Shown here: piece by piece, positions 44,265-55,809 of the stretch
Numbering within the stretch: position 1 is the stretch's first letter
How the letters are laid out: every line of letters begins with the position of its first letter
NCBI GenBank assembly: GCA_024663395.1
Contig: JANFAH010000043.1
Location: 124,001 to 188,000 of the forward strand
DNA from: Pisolithus tinctorius
Taxonomy: Eukaryota; Basidiomycota; Agaricomycetes; Boletales; Pisolithaceae
DNA length: 64,000 nt
Direction of reading: 5' to 3'
The notes under the pieces: model-generated
What the model was told of the DNA's origin: nothing
Seen by the model: only the letters and a program-made list of their open reading frames with translations
Databases searched by the model: none
Translations under genes and position numbers: made by a program

Positions 44265-47200
44265 TTTGTATGTCCCCTCTTGTACTTATAGTTTCTCTTG
44301 TTCTTTGTCTGCTCACTTTGACCAAGAAGTTGTTAAACTCCTAAACCCACAGATATCATTTCTTTGCTCAGATACTCCTGTAACATCACTTACTATGCCT
44401 CCTTCAGTTTCAAGCTTCCAGAGTTCCTTTTATCTTGATGTCTTCTCTTCTTCATTATCTAATCCTTCAAAAGCACCAGATCCCCTTCCTATTCAGAAAA
44501 CTGAAAAACAGCTTCATTTTTACTATTCTCTGTCTGACTTTCTTGATTTGTTACGTTTTAGAAAAAGCCTTGCTACAGATACAGAAGACTCAGCCGATGA
44601 AAAAGGACAGCTGGTGTATGGAGCATACAAGCGCATTGATCATAAAGTCAAGCCAGTGCCTGGAGTCTATCCAGAGGACGCTTGGGTCCAGCACCAGTTT
44701 CCAGAAGACCCTCTCGCATCACTCACACCTCTCACTTGTCACCCTCCTGTGTTCGTTCCCACAAGGAAGCTTACTCAAGAGCGCCTTACCTCCATGAAGA
44801 TTAACGCTGATGGCTTTCTCTGGCCAGAAGAGGAAAAACTTTTTTTGCATGTCATGAAGCTTAATGAGCGTGCCTTGGCGTTTGATGAATTGGAGAGAGG
44901 AAACTTTCGTTCGGACTACTTTTCGCCTTACATCATTCCTGTCCTGCCGCATGAACCATGGGAGTTTCGTAACATTCCAATTCCCCCTGGCATATGAGAA
45001 CGTGTCATACAGCTTCTTCGGGAGAAGATCGCCGCTGGTCTCTATGAGCCGGCCCAATCATCCTATCGCTCCAAATGGTTCTGCGTTATGAAAAAGAATG
45101 GCAAGATCCGTATCGTTCAATGATCTACAGCCTCTGAATAAGGTTACCATTCGAGACGCTGGTGTTCCACCAATATTGGACGACTTTGTGGAGCCGTTTG
45201 CTGGTCGTCAATGCTACACAGTCTTTGATCTATTTTCAGGATTTGATGCACGCCAGCTCCATCCTGATAGCCGAGATCTGACATCCTTCATGACGCCTCT
45301 TGGCTTACTGCGCCATACTGCCATGCCTCAAGGCTACACCAACTCGCCGTCAGAGTTTCAGAATTGTACAGCGTTCATTCTACAGGACGAAATCCCTCAC
45401 GTTGCCAATTTTCATCGACGATCTGCCAGTCAAAGGCCCTGCAACCCGTATGAAGATGCCGATGGCAATGCCGAAACGTTACCCGAGAATCCCGGCATAC
45501 GTCGCTTCATTTGGGAACATGCTGTAGACGTGCATAGAGTCATGCATCGGTTTGCTCATGCCGGCGGAACGTTTTCTGGCTTGAAATCTCAGATCTGCCA
45601 GCCTCGTGTTATCATTCTTGGTCAAGCATGCCATCCTCATGGTCGCTCTCCTGACGACCACAAGGTGAAGAAGGTCGTCAACTGGCCAACGCTCGCTACG
45701 CCCAAAGATGTTCGCTCATTCCTAGGTCTCTGTGGTACTGTTCGTATCTGGATTGCGAACTACTCGCAGTTGGCTCGCCCACTCGTTGACCTTTATCGCA
45801 AGAATGCTCCGTTCGTTTGGGGTCAGCCCCAGCAAGATGCGTTTGATGCCTTGAAGCTCGCCGTCTCGTCTGCTCCTGCCCTTCGCCCCATTGACTACTC
45901 ATCTGACCTGCCAGTCGTTCTTTCCGTTGACACTAGTAACATCGCCATTGGATTCGTTCTCTCAGTATGATGAAGAAGGTCGTAAACGTCCTGCTCGCTA
46001 TGGCTCACTCCCCATCAATGAACGTGAATCTCGCTACAGTCAGCCTAAGCTCGAGCTCTATGGTCTCTTCAGAGCACTTCGTCACTACCGTCTATATCTC
46101 TATGGCGTTCGTCATCTATGGGTAGAGGTTGATGCGAAGTACATCAAAGGTATGCTCAATGATCCAGATCTTCAACCTAACGCTACTGTCAATCGCTGGA
46201 TCGAGGGTATACTTCTCTTTGACTTTAAGCTCATTCATGTCCCTGCTGTTCGTCACCGAGCCCCAGATGCCCTTTCCAGACGTCAACCTACAGAAGAGGA
46301 GTATGAAGAAGGCGAAGCTGATGCAGAAGAAGCTGATGAGTGGTTGGAGAATATTCTTTTTACAGATGCCCTCCGTCTTCAGTCAGCGCAACTCATCGAC
46401 GACTTGCGCACGATCCACATATGCCATTACCCTCCCATCATTCCTTTCCAATGATACGTCTCAAGATGTCCTCTTACGTCGAGTCCTGCACTTCCTTCGT
46501 ACTACAGAACTTCCCCCATTCCCTTCCAATACTGCTCGCAAGCGCTTCATTCGCAGATCCCTCCAGTTCTTCCTTCGTGGAGACCAGCTCTTTAAACGTC
46601 GAGGTCCCCATCCTCCAGCCAAGGTCATTTTGATCCCCATCTCCGTGTCCAGATCCTCAGCATGCTCATGAAGAACTCGGTCATCGTGGAGTTTTGGAGT
46701 CTTTCATACAGTCAGACAGCGCTTTTACTGGCCTCAGATGTATCAAGACGTGCCCATCATGTCCGCTCTTGCCATGAATGCCAGATCCGAAGCACTCGTA
46801 AAGCAGAGGTTCCCATCACCATTTCTGCTTCCCCCAGAATCTTTATGAAGGTCTATGTCGAGTCATGCTCATGCCCAAAGCACGTGGTTATCGCTATCTT
46901 GTCGCAGCTCGAGATGATCTTTCCCTCGCTGCAGAAGGTCGTGCTCTTCGTCATGCCAATGCAGACAGTCTTGCTAAATTCTTCTGGGAAGAAGTCTTCT
47001 GTCGTTATGGTGTTATTGCCCAGGTTGTCACTGATAATGGCAGTGAGGTCAAGGGCGCCTTTGAGAAACTCATGAAGCACTACTCCATTCCTCAGATTCG
47101 CATCTCCCCATATAATTCCAAGGCAAATGGAGTTGTAGAACGTGGTCACTTTGTTATCAGAGAAGCTATCATCAAGGCTTGTGAAGGAGATCTTTCGCTT

Positions 47201-47822
47201 TGGCCGTCCAAGGTCCATCATTTCTTTGCAGACAAGGTCACTACTCGTCGCTCCACTGGATTCAGCCCCTACTTCCTGCTACATGGTCTTGATCCTCCTG
47301 CCTTTTGATCTCTTCGAGTCTACCTATCTCGTTGAAGGATTCTACTCTGGAATGTCATCTCAAGAGCTTCTCACTTCGCATTCGTCAGTTGGAAAGGAGA
47401 GAAGAAGATATCATGCCCTTTCACCACTTGCAGAAGTCTCGTTTACGCTCCAAGGGTCAGTTTGAGAAGAGGTATGCTTTACGGTTGATGAAGTCGCTTA
47501 TGAGCCAGGAGATTTGGTATTGGTTCGCAACACGCAGATAGAGAAAGAACTGGATCGCAAGTCAAAGCCACGCTACCTTGGTCCCTATGAGGTTGTTCGT
47601 CGCACCAAGGGAGGCTCCTACGTCCTTAAAGAACTCGATGGCACCATTTCTGCTCGAGGTGTCGCAGCATTTCGACTCATTCCTTATTATTCTCGCCACA
47701 CTCCCTTACCCAGTGTTATGGAAGAAGAAAGAGATGAAGAAGAAGATAATAACAGCAGTAATGATGACGACAACGACAATGATGAAGAAGATGAAACAAT
47801 GATGAAAACAAAGAACCAATAA
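44265..47822 (+). pseudogene. pol: Gypsy E pol: RT, RNase H, integrase, with frameshifts
   Basis: The frame entering from about 44265 reaches a TGA at 44995 (PIPPGI-stop-ERV, Arg expected). RT continues through a one-base insertion at about 45121, LQPLNKVTIRDAGVPPILDD, YTVFDLFSGFDARQLH, MPQGYTNSPSEFQN and a FIDDLP active-site box near 45415, which is bracketed by two indels. RNase H has VVLSVDTSNIAIGFVLS and resumes after a 2-bp loss at about 45963. Then LIHVPAVRHRAPDALSRR, an integrase zinc region (RSCHECQIR) and a core with VVTDNGSEVKGAF and PYNSKANGVVERGH. The end is acidic (47700-47822) with no chromodomain seen. At least six small indels break it. Confidence 0.85.
46386..46409 (+). repeat. 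Palindromic repeat inside Gypsy E pol
   Basis: GCGCAACTCATCGACGACTT followed by GCGC, the same motif as in gag and LTR, between RNase H and integrase, in frame as SAQLIDDLRT. Confidence 0.8.
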
Positions 47823-47982
47823 TGATACGACTACGACTCAGATGACTATTCATGATTTCCCTTTTTTCATTTCTTACGATACTGATTGCCTGTCATTCCT
47901 TCCTTCATTTTTCTTTTTGTTTTCCCTGGGTTCCCTGCATTGGTCGCAATCGGGGACGATTGCATTTCTTCTTGCCGGTGGA

Positions 47983-49817
47983 TGTCACACACCAAAGGTG
48001 TTGTGGACATGGTTACAGCTGACTCTGCCTAACTCGTTGACGAGTTGCGCACAATGCCCAAGCATGCAGATGAAGACTAAAGGCCTCATGCGTAGAAAGA
48101 CTGTTGGACGTGAACAGTCATCCTTCGCACAAGATCGAGTCGTCAGTGCTAAAGAGAAAAGAGGAAGCGAGTTAAGCGCGCATTAAAGGTTTTTAGCGCC
48201 CGTGTACGGCATTCCGGTTTTCGTCATATCTCCACCATTTCCAAAGATATCGACTCGTTCCATGCTCGCTTAAAGTGCTCAGCCCCACGATTCTTCCTTC
48301 CAAATTTGGAGAGGATCCTCGCACCCTGCGCGTTTCTACAGCACTCCATCCATCAGACGCTCATTTCGCTAAGTCCATCAATCATGGCCACCTCTTCGTC
48401 GTCATCTCGCTTGTCTCATTTGCCAGAGACAGTGGCTACGTATATCTGCCAGGCATTCCCACCAGCTTCCGTCCTGAAGCCCCCTGGTTCATCCCGTCAT
48501 TGTCAGCCCGTCTCATCCCATGCAGCTTGGTCAGCGTGTTCTCCTTGTCAGTATGACTTCCAGAAGGACGTTCTTTGGTCGCCTCAGGTCTGTCACTCGG
48601 TTAGAAAGGTCTTATGTGGTCATTTCAGTCTCCCCTTGATGAAGCATATGGATCGTTCCTCCCTGCTCCCTGCACCGTCTTTATTCCAGTCTCGTCCATC
48701 ATTCTTCCCGCATTGCGACAGCTGCAGTATAATCTACTGTCCTCCAGCCTCCCTGATCGCATTCATGACGAGTATGACATGCATCTTGCCTTCTTACTGC
48801 AAGATCCAGCAGAAGACGTCCCCCTTCTCCTCCTCCTCCATCAGAGCCCCGTTCATGAAGTTTTTGTTAACTTCGCTGAGAGGATGGAAGGGTGGGAGAC
48901 GCGATCGCGTATGCTCTCATTGCCCCACAGACCCCCAATGCCCTAGCCCCCTTTGACGCCTGACTCATGCCCTTCAATTCTGGAATTAATACTTCCCTAT
49001 CTGGAAACACCGTCCATCTGTCATGCCGTCTTTGGATCTAGAGATGTCTCCGCCGAGATCTAACTTGCATCGCCACCCCCTAATGTGATATCAGTGCGCT
49101 TACTCAGTTTCTGATCTATTTGACTCATTTGTGATATTTTGACTATCCTTGACTCGTTCATTGCCAATACTTACCAATCTCTTTGCTTGCTTACTTTCAT
49201 TTCTCGCTTACTCATCATGATTACTCAGTCCTTACTCATTACTTACCAAGTGTTTGTGCCTTGTTTGTCACAAGCTGTGCTCCCCCCTCAGTATATAAAC
49301 CCCCATGTACTTAGCTACCCACAATCAATCAAAATCAATCAAGAGTCAGTCAGCTCAGCTCAGCATATCTCGTCGTCGACAGTTGAGGCTCATTCGGAAG
49401 TCTATCTGTCTTCATTCATATCATTGGTAGTTGAGGCTCCATCAAGGGTCTATCTACCTTCATTCTATCTGAAGTATCATCTGTGCTCTGTCAGCACACC
49501 TGCTTAGTCATCCATTCACTCCTGCGTAACTCGTCATCGACTTGCGCCAGGAGCACATCCTATCGAAATCCATTTACTCCCAAGTCCTTTCGGCTGAACA
49601 CCTGCTCTGTTCAGCATCCCCTTCTCAATCAGCATTCATTCATCCTCTCCTGCGTAACTCGACGACTTGCGCCAGGAGCCCTCTACTTGAAGTCCCCCCC
49701 CACACTTTAGGTTTCTCTGCACTCCAGGTTCCGCGGAGGCAAACCACCACTCGCTCTTATTTGTCTTTTGTGTTGGATTTGTTTGGTTTTCACCAGCATT
49801 CCTCACTTTGACTCACA
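47983..49817 (+). repeat. 3' LTR of Gypsy E (copy 3), with many microdeletions
   Basis: 1,835 bp, 32 bp shorter than the 5' LTR because of a dozen or so losses of 1-6 bp, several within short repeats (for example TCGTCGACGAC to TCGACGAC near 49660). One loss at about 48402 breaks the U3 ORF that begins at 48384. TATATAAA is at 49292-49299. Confidence 0.92.
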
Positions 49818-52068
49818 CCGGCCTCACCATGTCCAGTGAAAAGATCAAAGCTGTCTGTGACTGGCCCGAGCCCCAGAAGGTCAAGGACATCCAATCCTTC
49901 CTAGGCTTTGCCAACTTCTACTGGCATTTCATCTATAACTACTCAGACATCATTGTCCCCTTAACCTGCCTTACACAAAAAAACATACCCTGGAACTTCT
50001 CCAAGGAGTGCCAGTCGGCCTTCATTATGCTCAAAGAGGCTTTCACCACCGCTCCTGTCCTTACTCACTTCGTTCCCAGCGCCCAACTCACAGTGGAGAC
50101 CGACACTTCAGACTATGCCATCGCCAGCATACTGTCCATTACCGGTGAAGACAACCAACTTCGCCTGGTTGCCTTTTATTCCCGGACACTGTCTGCGCTG
50201 GAACTCAACTATGACACCCACGATAAGGAGTTGCTTGCTATCTTTGAAGCCTTCCAGGCCTGGAGACACTACTTGGAGGGTGCCCCTCTGCCCATTGATG
50301 TGGTCACTGACCACAAAAACCTAGAATACTTCTCAACCTCTAAGGTACTCACACACCGGCAAGCCCAATGGTCCGAGTACCTGTCACAGTTCAACCTTGT
50401 CATCCGTTTCCGCCCAGGAAAGCTCGGTGCTAAGCCTGACACTCTCACTAGACGATGGGACGTCTACCCCAAAGAGGGGGATAGGGGCTATGCCCAGGCA
50501 AACCCCCACAACCTCTGACTGGTGTTCATGCAAGAACAGTTGGTCTCGGCTCTCCGCGCCACATGCTTGGAGTACCCCATACCATGTGCCAGCCTTCTAA
50601 TGGACGTAGAACAACTACACAACGAAATACTCGCCACACTACCCTTGGACCCACTATCCCAACACCGACTCACAGACACCTCTGACCCTCGGTGGTCGGT
50701 TGACAGCACTGGTCTGCTACACCTTGATAACCAGATCTATGTCCCAGATGCCAATGACCTTTGGCTCAAGGTCCTTCGGTACAAGCATGATCACCCACTG
50801 TCAGGACACTTCAGCCAGAATCGGACATTGGAACTGATCCAGCAAGAGTATACCTGGCCTGGCGTCCACACCTTCATCAAAGAGTACGTGAGGTCCTGCA
50901 CTATGTGCACAAGAGCCAAAACACCCAGACACCGACCATATGGCACCCTGAAACAACTGCTGATACTGGAAAAGCCATGGAATTCCATTTCTATGGATTT
51001 CATTGAACACCTACCGGCGTCCAGTGGTTACACCGCTATCCGGTGGTCGTGGACCGACTGTCCAAGCAGGCTATATTCATACCCACCCATGACACCATTA
51101 CCTCCCCTGAGCTTGCTAAGCTCTTCCTACTCCATGTATTCTCAAAACACAGTGTCCCGGCACATGTAACCTCTGACCGAGGCTCTGAGTTTGTCTCGCA
51201 CTTCTTCCGGTCTTTGGGTAAAGCGCTGGATATGCGCCTACACTTCACTTCTGGATACCACCCAGAAGGAGATGGCCAGACCGAACGAGCAAACCAGACC
51301 TTGGAACAGTACCTCCAGGTATATTGCAACTACCAACAGGACAACTGGGCCGGGTTACTTCCATTGGCCGAGTTTGCCTACAACAATGCCCTGAGTGCTA
51401 CCACCGGTGTTTCCCCCTTCTTTGCCAACAAGGGTTATCACCCTAACCTCTCAGTCTTCCCCGAGAGGGACTTGTCCTTGGCACGGGCTAGGGACTATGC
51501 TGTGGACCTAGACGAACTACACCAGTTCCTATGAGAAGAGATGGCACTAGCCCAAGCTAGATACCAAGGCCTGGCAGATGCTAAAAGGCTACTGGTGCCC
51601 GAGATCAACCTTGGCGATCAGGTCTATGTCAAAGCCAAGTACTTCCGGACCACAAGACCATCACAGACACTCGCAGACAAGAACCTAGGCCCTTACTCGG
51701 TAATAGCCCAGCCCAGCACCCACTCATTCACCCTTCACCTCCCGGACTCCATGCGCGCAGTACACCTGGTGTTCCACGTGTCACAGTTAGAACCAGCACA
51801 CCCCAACACTATCCCAAACCGAACTCAACCACCACTACCTCCGATCGAGGTGGACGGCGAACCAGAGTACGAGATCGCCGAGATCCTCGACTCAAAGGTG
51901 GACCAGTGACAGAAGTGTAAGCTACAGTACCTGGTATGCTGGGCTGGCTACAAGGGCACCAACGAAGAAACATCCTGGCTGCTGGCCACCGAGCTGAGGA
52001 ATGCCAAGGACCTACTCACGGCTTTCCATGCCAGCTATCCTGGTAAACCTGGACCGGTCACTAGCTAA
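49818..52068 (+). pseudogene. pol: Gypsy B pol, 3' part (RT end, RNase H, integrase, chromodomain)
   Basis: Continues the RT interrupted at 38354: GLTMSSEKIKAVCDWPEP, FLGFANFYWHFIYNYSD; RNase H ETDTSDYAIASILS; integrase zinc finger HPLSGHFSQ...CTMCTRAK; core MDFIEHLPASSGY, then a one-base loss at about 51042, VVDRLSKQAIFIPTHD, TSDRGSEFVSHFFRSL and GQTERANQTLEQYL; chromodomain YEIAEILDSKV...WAGYKGTNEETSW. TGA codons at about 50517, 51532 and 51907 take the place of Arg. The reading ends at TAA 52066-52068. Confidence 0.92.
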
Positions 52069-52187
52069 ACATTCCTCTACCTTTCTTTCCTTCTTCTTGT
52101 TCTTACTTTCCTTACTATACTAAGATGGTTGATGCATTGAAAAGTATGTACAGTATTTACACTGGCATTCAGCTCAGACTGGCACGT

Positions 52188-53246
52188 TCACTTGGAATCC
52201 CCCTCGAACACCTCTCCGTCGCTTGCCTGGAGCTCCCTTTCCTCCCCGCTCCCCAAGTCAGACCACTGACCCTTCATGTGCATGTCCTTGGGCCAGCGCA
52301 TGACACCCTCGTCCAACTCCACCCCTGCTCCTTTGCGATCTGACTGGAGGCTCTCAAGCTCCAGGTCTGCCATGTCCAAGTGCAGCTCTTTGCTGGACTC
52401 GGATGACAGGGTGGACAGGCGAAGAGCAAACTTGAACTCACCCAATAAATCACCCAGCCGACTGTTGAATCGGCACTGGGTCTCCCTCCCGGCTCGCATC
52501 TCGGCAGTCTGACGGTCCATGGCTGCTGCGATCAGCTCGAAACCTTTAACCACCACTGCAACCAGAGGGTCGGAGGAAGCGGTGGTGGGCGCAACCACTC
52601 CCGAGGGGCCGGCTTCCGACTCACCAGGCACCCCAGACTCGGTTCAGGTGACTTTCTTCTTCTCCCTGGCCCTCAGCGACGTGACATCCTCCGGTGCTCT
52701 CTTCTTCCCGGCCTCTTCAATCTTGGGCTCCACTCCCTCGGGCAGCTCACACCTGATCTTCATTTCAGTGCACTGGTCGCACATCCTCTTCTTGCGCCTG
52801 CTCTGCTGTGCACGACCAAAGGTGCATGGCACCTGACCCTTTTCGCACTGTCGGCACGACTTGGTGTTTGCAACACCGACAGTCTTCTCCCACTCCTTGC
52901 CTTTCAGCTCCCCCGCCCTCTGTTGTGCCTGGTTCTCCCATTCTTGGCGCTCAGCTTCCAACCGCTCCTGCTCTTTCTTCTCGGCCTCCACCCGCTCCCT
53001 TTCATGCTGCTCGGCTTCCAACCGCTCCCTCTCACACTGCTCTGCCTCTAGCCGCTCCCTCTCAAGCCTTTCAGCCTCCAGCCAGGCAGCCTCTTCCCTC
53101 GCAGCCTTGCGCCGCTTGCACTCGGCCATCTTAGCCCAGATGTTGGCCTCCTCATCATCGCTGGTGATCTGGAGCTCGGGCGTGGTGGCCTTCTGAAAGC
53201 CAGATGGGTCATTGAGTATGTGTGGGGAAGCTCGATGGGAAGACAT
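52188..53246 (-). pseudogene. Antisense zinc-cluster coiled-coil protein of Gypsy B
   Basis: ATG at 53246 on the minus strand opens a frame to 52188 (352 codons) with one TGA at 52646-52644 that would derive from CGA. It has a short acidic N-terminus, a heptad-like Glu/Arg coiled coil (repeats of [10 protein letters not shown]), then C-x2-C-x6-C-x14-C-x2-C-x6-C ([11 protein letters not shown] ... [11 protein letters not shown]), a basic patch and an acidic C-terminal region with VVVKGFELIAAAMD. Unlike A and C no intron is visible before the first cysteine pair. It starts about 140 bp from the 3' LTR and ends 120 bp from the end of pol, convergent with it. Confidence 0.75.
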
Positions 53247-53373
53247 GATGAAGAGGTTGGGAGAAAATGATCTTCGCAAAAACGCACCTTTTAACCCCAG
53301 GGAGCACATGTTCCATCAGCACGGCGACTGCCGACCTCGTGTACCTTAGGGCAGGTCTCAAGGGCTCTACCCT

Positions 53374-53383
53374 AAGGGGGGGA
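53374..53383 (+). promoter_or_regulatory. Polypurine tract of Gypsy B
   Basis: AAGGGGGGGA then TAC and the LTR start TGTCATATACC at 53387, as in A and C. Confidence 0.8.
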
Positions 53384-53386
53384 TAC

Positions 53387-53870
53387 TGTCATATACCGAG
53401 AAACCCTCGGTTCGGTCTTACACTCAGAATGCCAAGTCAACACTGAATGCCGAAACAAACCCTGTCCCTTACTATACTTTTCTAGTTAGCCTTCTGTACT
53501 GCCCTTGCTTGTGCCAGGGCAGTGTCTGTCTCCAGCTCTCCGATCCCTGTCTCCTTGCTTAACCTTTAGTTGGTTCCATGTACAGCTATTTAGTCCCCCA
53601 CCAGCAATCCTGGCCTTTGGGTTACCGGTCTTCGGTATATACTCTACGTACGTTGTACTTAGCCCCCCAGTCTGAATATCAACTTAGTTCACCCCAAGTC
53701 TCCAGCTTAAGCCTGAGTTGACTCTCGGCTTTCACTCCTGATCCCCCTCAGCTTTCCCTGACTTCAACCTGGCTTGCGCAAGGGTCTAGCGCACAAGCTA
53801 AGACCAAGGGTTGTTGCCCCCAGCGCTCGGCCTTCGGCCTTTGACCCCCATCCCAGTCACGAACTTAACA
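53387..53870 (+). repeat. 3' LTR of Gypsy B
   Basis: 484 bp, TG...CA ends, followed by the ACAGG duplication at 53871-53875. It lacks the solo LTR found in the left copy and also differs by scattered, largely CpG-type substitutions. Confidence 0.93.
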
Positions 53871-53995
53871 ACAGGTGACATTGATAAGTACAAAGCCTGA
53901 CTTGTTGCAAAGGGATTCATGCAGGTCCATGGAATTGATTATATGGAGATGTTTGTGCCCATAGCTAAGTTCTCTACCATCAGAACCCTACTTGC
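53871..53995 (+). pseudogene. Copia F RT segment between Gypsy B and solo LTR G
   Basis: Once one ACAGG is discounted, it continues KIKRGPTG into DIDKYKA-stop-LVAKGFMQ, VHGIDYMEMFVPIAKFSTIR, typical Copia RT. The TGA replaces the Arg of the common KARLVAKG motif. It ends at the CTTGC duplication of solo LTR G. Confidence 0.88.
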
Positions 53996-54570
53996 TGTCA
54001 TGACCGTGCCCAGACCACCCCAGACCGGCTCTACCCCGGTCTCGACCGGTCCTGTCCAACCCTTGCCCCGGTCCCGGCCTTGATCCTTCGACCCAGAAAC
54101 GTGTTAGCTCGCGAGGCACTGCAAGGCAGTGCCCAGTCGAGTTGCCCCCTCGGTTAGTACCGGGCCGGTGTAACACCCGGCCCAGCCACATCCTCTGCCC
54201 CGGTTCCCGGTAATCCCTTGTTCATACTCTTTGCTTGATAAGATTCTTTGTAACACTACTTACCAATCATCGCTGTACCGGCGCAGACCGGTCTCCGGTG
54301 CTACGTTACACTTAGGTTACTTCTAGTATTTAAGCCGTAGGATAATCTGTTCTAGCCTCAGTCTGAAATCAAACTAGTTCCCGTCTTAACCCGGTCTCTC
54401 TCGTCCTCTGTCTTCTGTCTCTCGACCAGACTACGGCCCACGCAAGGGAATAGCGCTGCGTCTTCAGTCGCTAAGTCCAATAGTCCAAACCTCTTGATAT
54501 CTCGTACTATCCTCTGACCCCCGACCGGACTCCGGACCGGCCTTGGACCGGTAAAGACCCGGACTTAACA
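53996..54570 (+). repeat. Solo LTR G inside Copia F RT
   Basis: 575 bp from TGTCATGACCG to GGACTTAACA with a perfect CTTGC duplication (53991-53995, 54571-54575). Ends and internal elements match the A/B/C group: a TATTTAAG box at about 54327 and AGTCTGAAATC starting at 54360, the same self-priming start sequence. No interior remains, so it is the product of LTR-LTR recombination of a related element. Confidence 0.85.
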
Positions 54571-55809
54571 CTTGCCCTCACTGCTAAGTTCAATCTGGAG
54601 ATCCACCAGATGGATGTAAAGTCCACCTTTCTAAATGGCAAACTCGAGGAGGAAATATACCTCTGCCCTCCTCCTGGCTTCCAAGATGTGAGTGGCATCA
54701 TTTGGCACCTCTATCACATGTTCTATGGACTGAAACAGGCTCCAAAAGCCTGGTACAATCAACTACGAGAAGTCTTTGAATCTCTCAGATTCACACACAG
54801 TGACACTGACCACAGTCTTTTCTACAAAGATGAAAATGGCATTTTAATTATAGTTGCTGTCTATGTTGACAACAAACTAATCCTCTTGAAGAGCTGCAAG
54901 GCCATTGACTGCCTCAAAGTCCAGCTATCAGCCAAGTATGACCTCTCCAACTTAGGCGAGGCTCAGTGGATCCTTGGTATGGAGATTATACAAGATCATG
55001 ACAAGGGAACCATAGAATTGTCTCAGCATTGCTATATAGAGCTCATTCTCGAGCATATGGGCATGCAGGATGGCCATGCAGTGTCCATGCCCGTTGAGCA
55101 GAACTTAAAATTAGAGAAACTTGATGCTCCTGCCTATGACCTACATGCATATCAAAGCACTCTTGGAGTGTTGATGTACACTATGCTGGCTACCCAGCCA
55201 GATCTCGCATTTGCTGTGGGTGTGCTTAGCAGGCATGTGGCTACCCCTGGTGACCAACTCTGGACTGCACTCAAATGAGTTTACAGATACCTTCAAAAAA
55301 CTGTTGATGTGCATTTACAGTACATGAGAGACTCTGTGAGTTCTCTTGTAGGCTATGCTGATGCTGACTGGGCTGCAGATGTAAATGACCACCATTCTGT
55401 AACGGCTATGTCTTTACTCTGTCCAGTGGAGCAGTTAGCTGGTCGTCCAAGAAACAGACCTCCACTGCTTTGTCTAGCACAGAAGCTGAGTACACAGCCA
55501 TCTCAGCAGCTGCAAAAGAAATACTTTGGCTATGAACACTACTACATGAACTAGATATGGACAACTGCACAGCCCACTTCCCTCCTATTCAACAACCAGT
55601 CTGCAATAGCCCTGACGAGCAATGCAATGTTCCATGACCACACAAAGCACATAGCTATTCATCATCATTTTATCCATGAGAAGGTTGAAGATGGAGAAGT
55701 GGATGTCAAGTACATTTCTACAAACAAGCAGATTGCTGATGTTCTCACCAAGGGACTGTCATGCAAGAAGCATGAACACTTTTCTCTTGGTATGGGAATT
55801 ATTTTCTAA
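54571..55809 (+). pseudogene. Copia F RT and RNase H
   Basis: RT resumes as LALTAKFNLEIHQMDVKSTF, LNGKLEEEIYLCPPPGF, YGLKQAPKAWYNQLREV. The active-site box reads VYVDNKLIL where Copia has Tyr-Val-Asp-Asp, so the second Asp is lost. SAKYDLSNLGEAQWILGMEI and TQPDLAFAVGVLSRH follow, then TGA at about 55276 (Arg in KRVYRYL) and RNase H with GYADADWAADV. Frame changes near 55400 and 55600 precede the end (KYISTNKQIADVLTKGLS) and TAA at 55807. Confidence 0.88.

Larger units (their letters stand above)
38355..49817 (+). mobile_element. Gypsy E: large Ty3/Gypsy element with 1.8-kb LTRs
   Basis: LTRs at 38355-40221 and 47983-49817 start TGTCACACACC and end CTTTGACTCACA. CCGG (or ACCGG, if the last A of the LTR belongs to the duplication) flanks the element at 38350-38354 and 49817-49821. 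Removing it restores the RT frame of Gypsy B. The interior has a very long gag-protease ORF and a frame-broken RT, RNase H and integrase. Two more LTRs of this family, without interior, are at 24235 and 56254. It is clearly a different lineage from A, B and C: no chromodomain seen, and a TGG-type primer site. Confidence 0.93.
34566..53870 (+). mobile_element. Gypsy B: chromovirus containing Gypsy E and a solo LTR
   Basis: LTRs at 34566-35481 (486 bp once a nested solo LTR and one copy of its duplication are removed) and 53387-53870 (484 bp) begin TGTCATATACCGAG and end CTTAACA. ACAGG flanks both sides (34561-34565, 53871-53875). Order on the plus strand: LTR, self-priming site, gag, A7 frameshift site, pol, opposite-strand zinc-cluster gene, polypurine tract, LTR. 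It is a relative of A and C with the same gene order. Gag and pol carry about nine TGA codons and one clear frameshift, so it is dead. Confidence 0.93.

Noticed and set aside
52808..53196. Ser/Pro/Ala-rich plus-strand frames opposite the antisense gene of Gypsy B
   Set aside because: Reverse reading of the Glu/Arg-rich coiled coil; no independent support.
53761..53800. Short palindrome CTTGCGCAAG...GCGCACAAG in the Gypsy B LTR, considered as a member of the E palindrome family
   Set aside because: It lacks the AACTCGTCGACGAGTT core, so the resemblance is limited to a few GC-rich bases.
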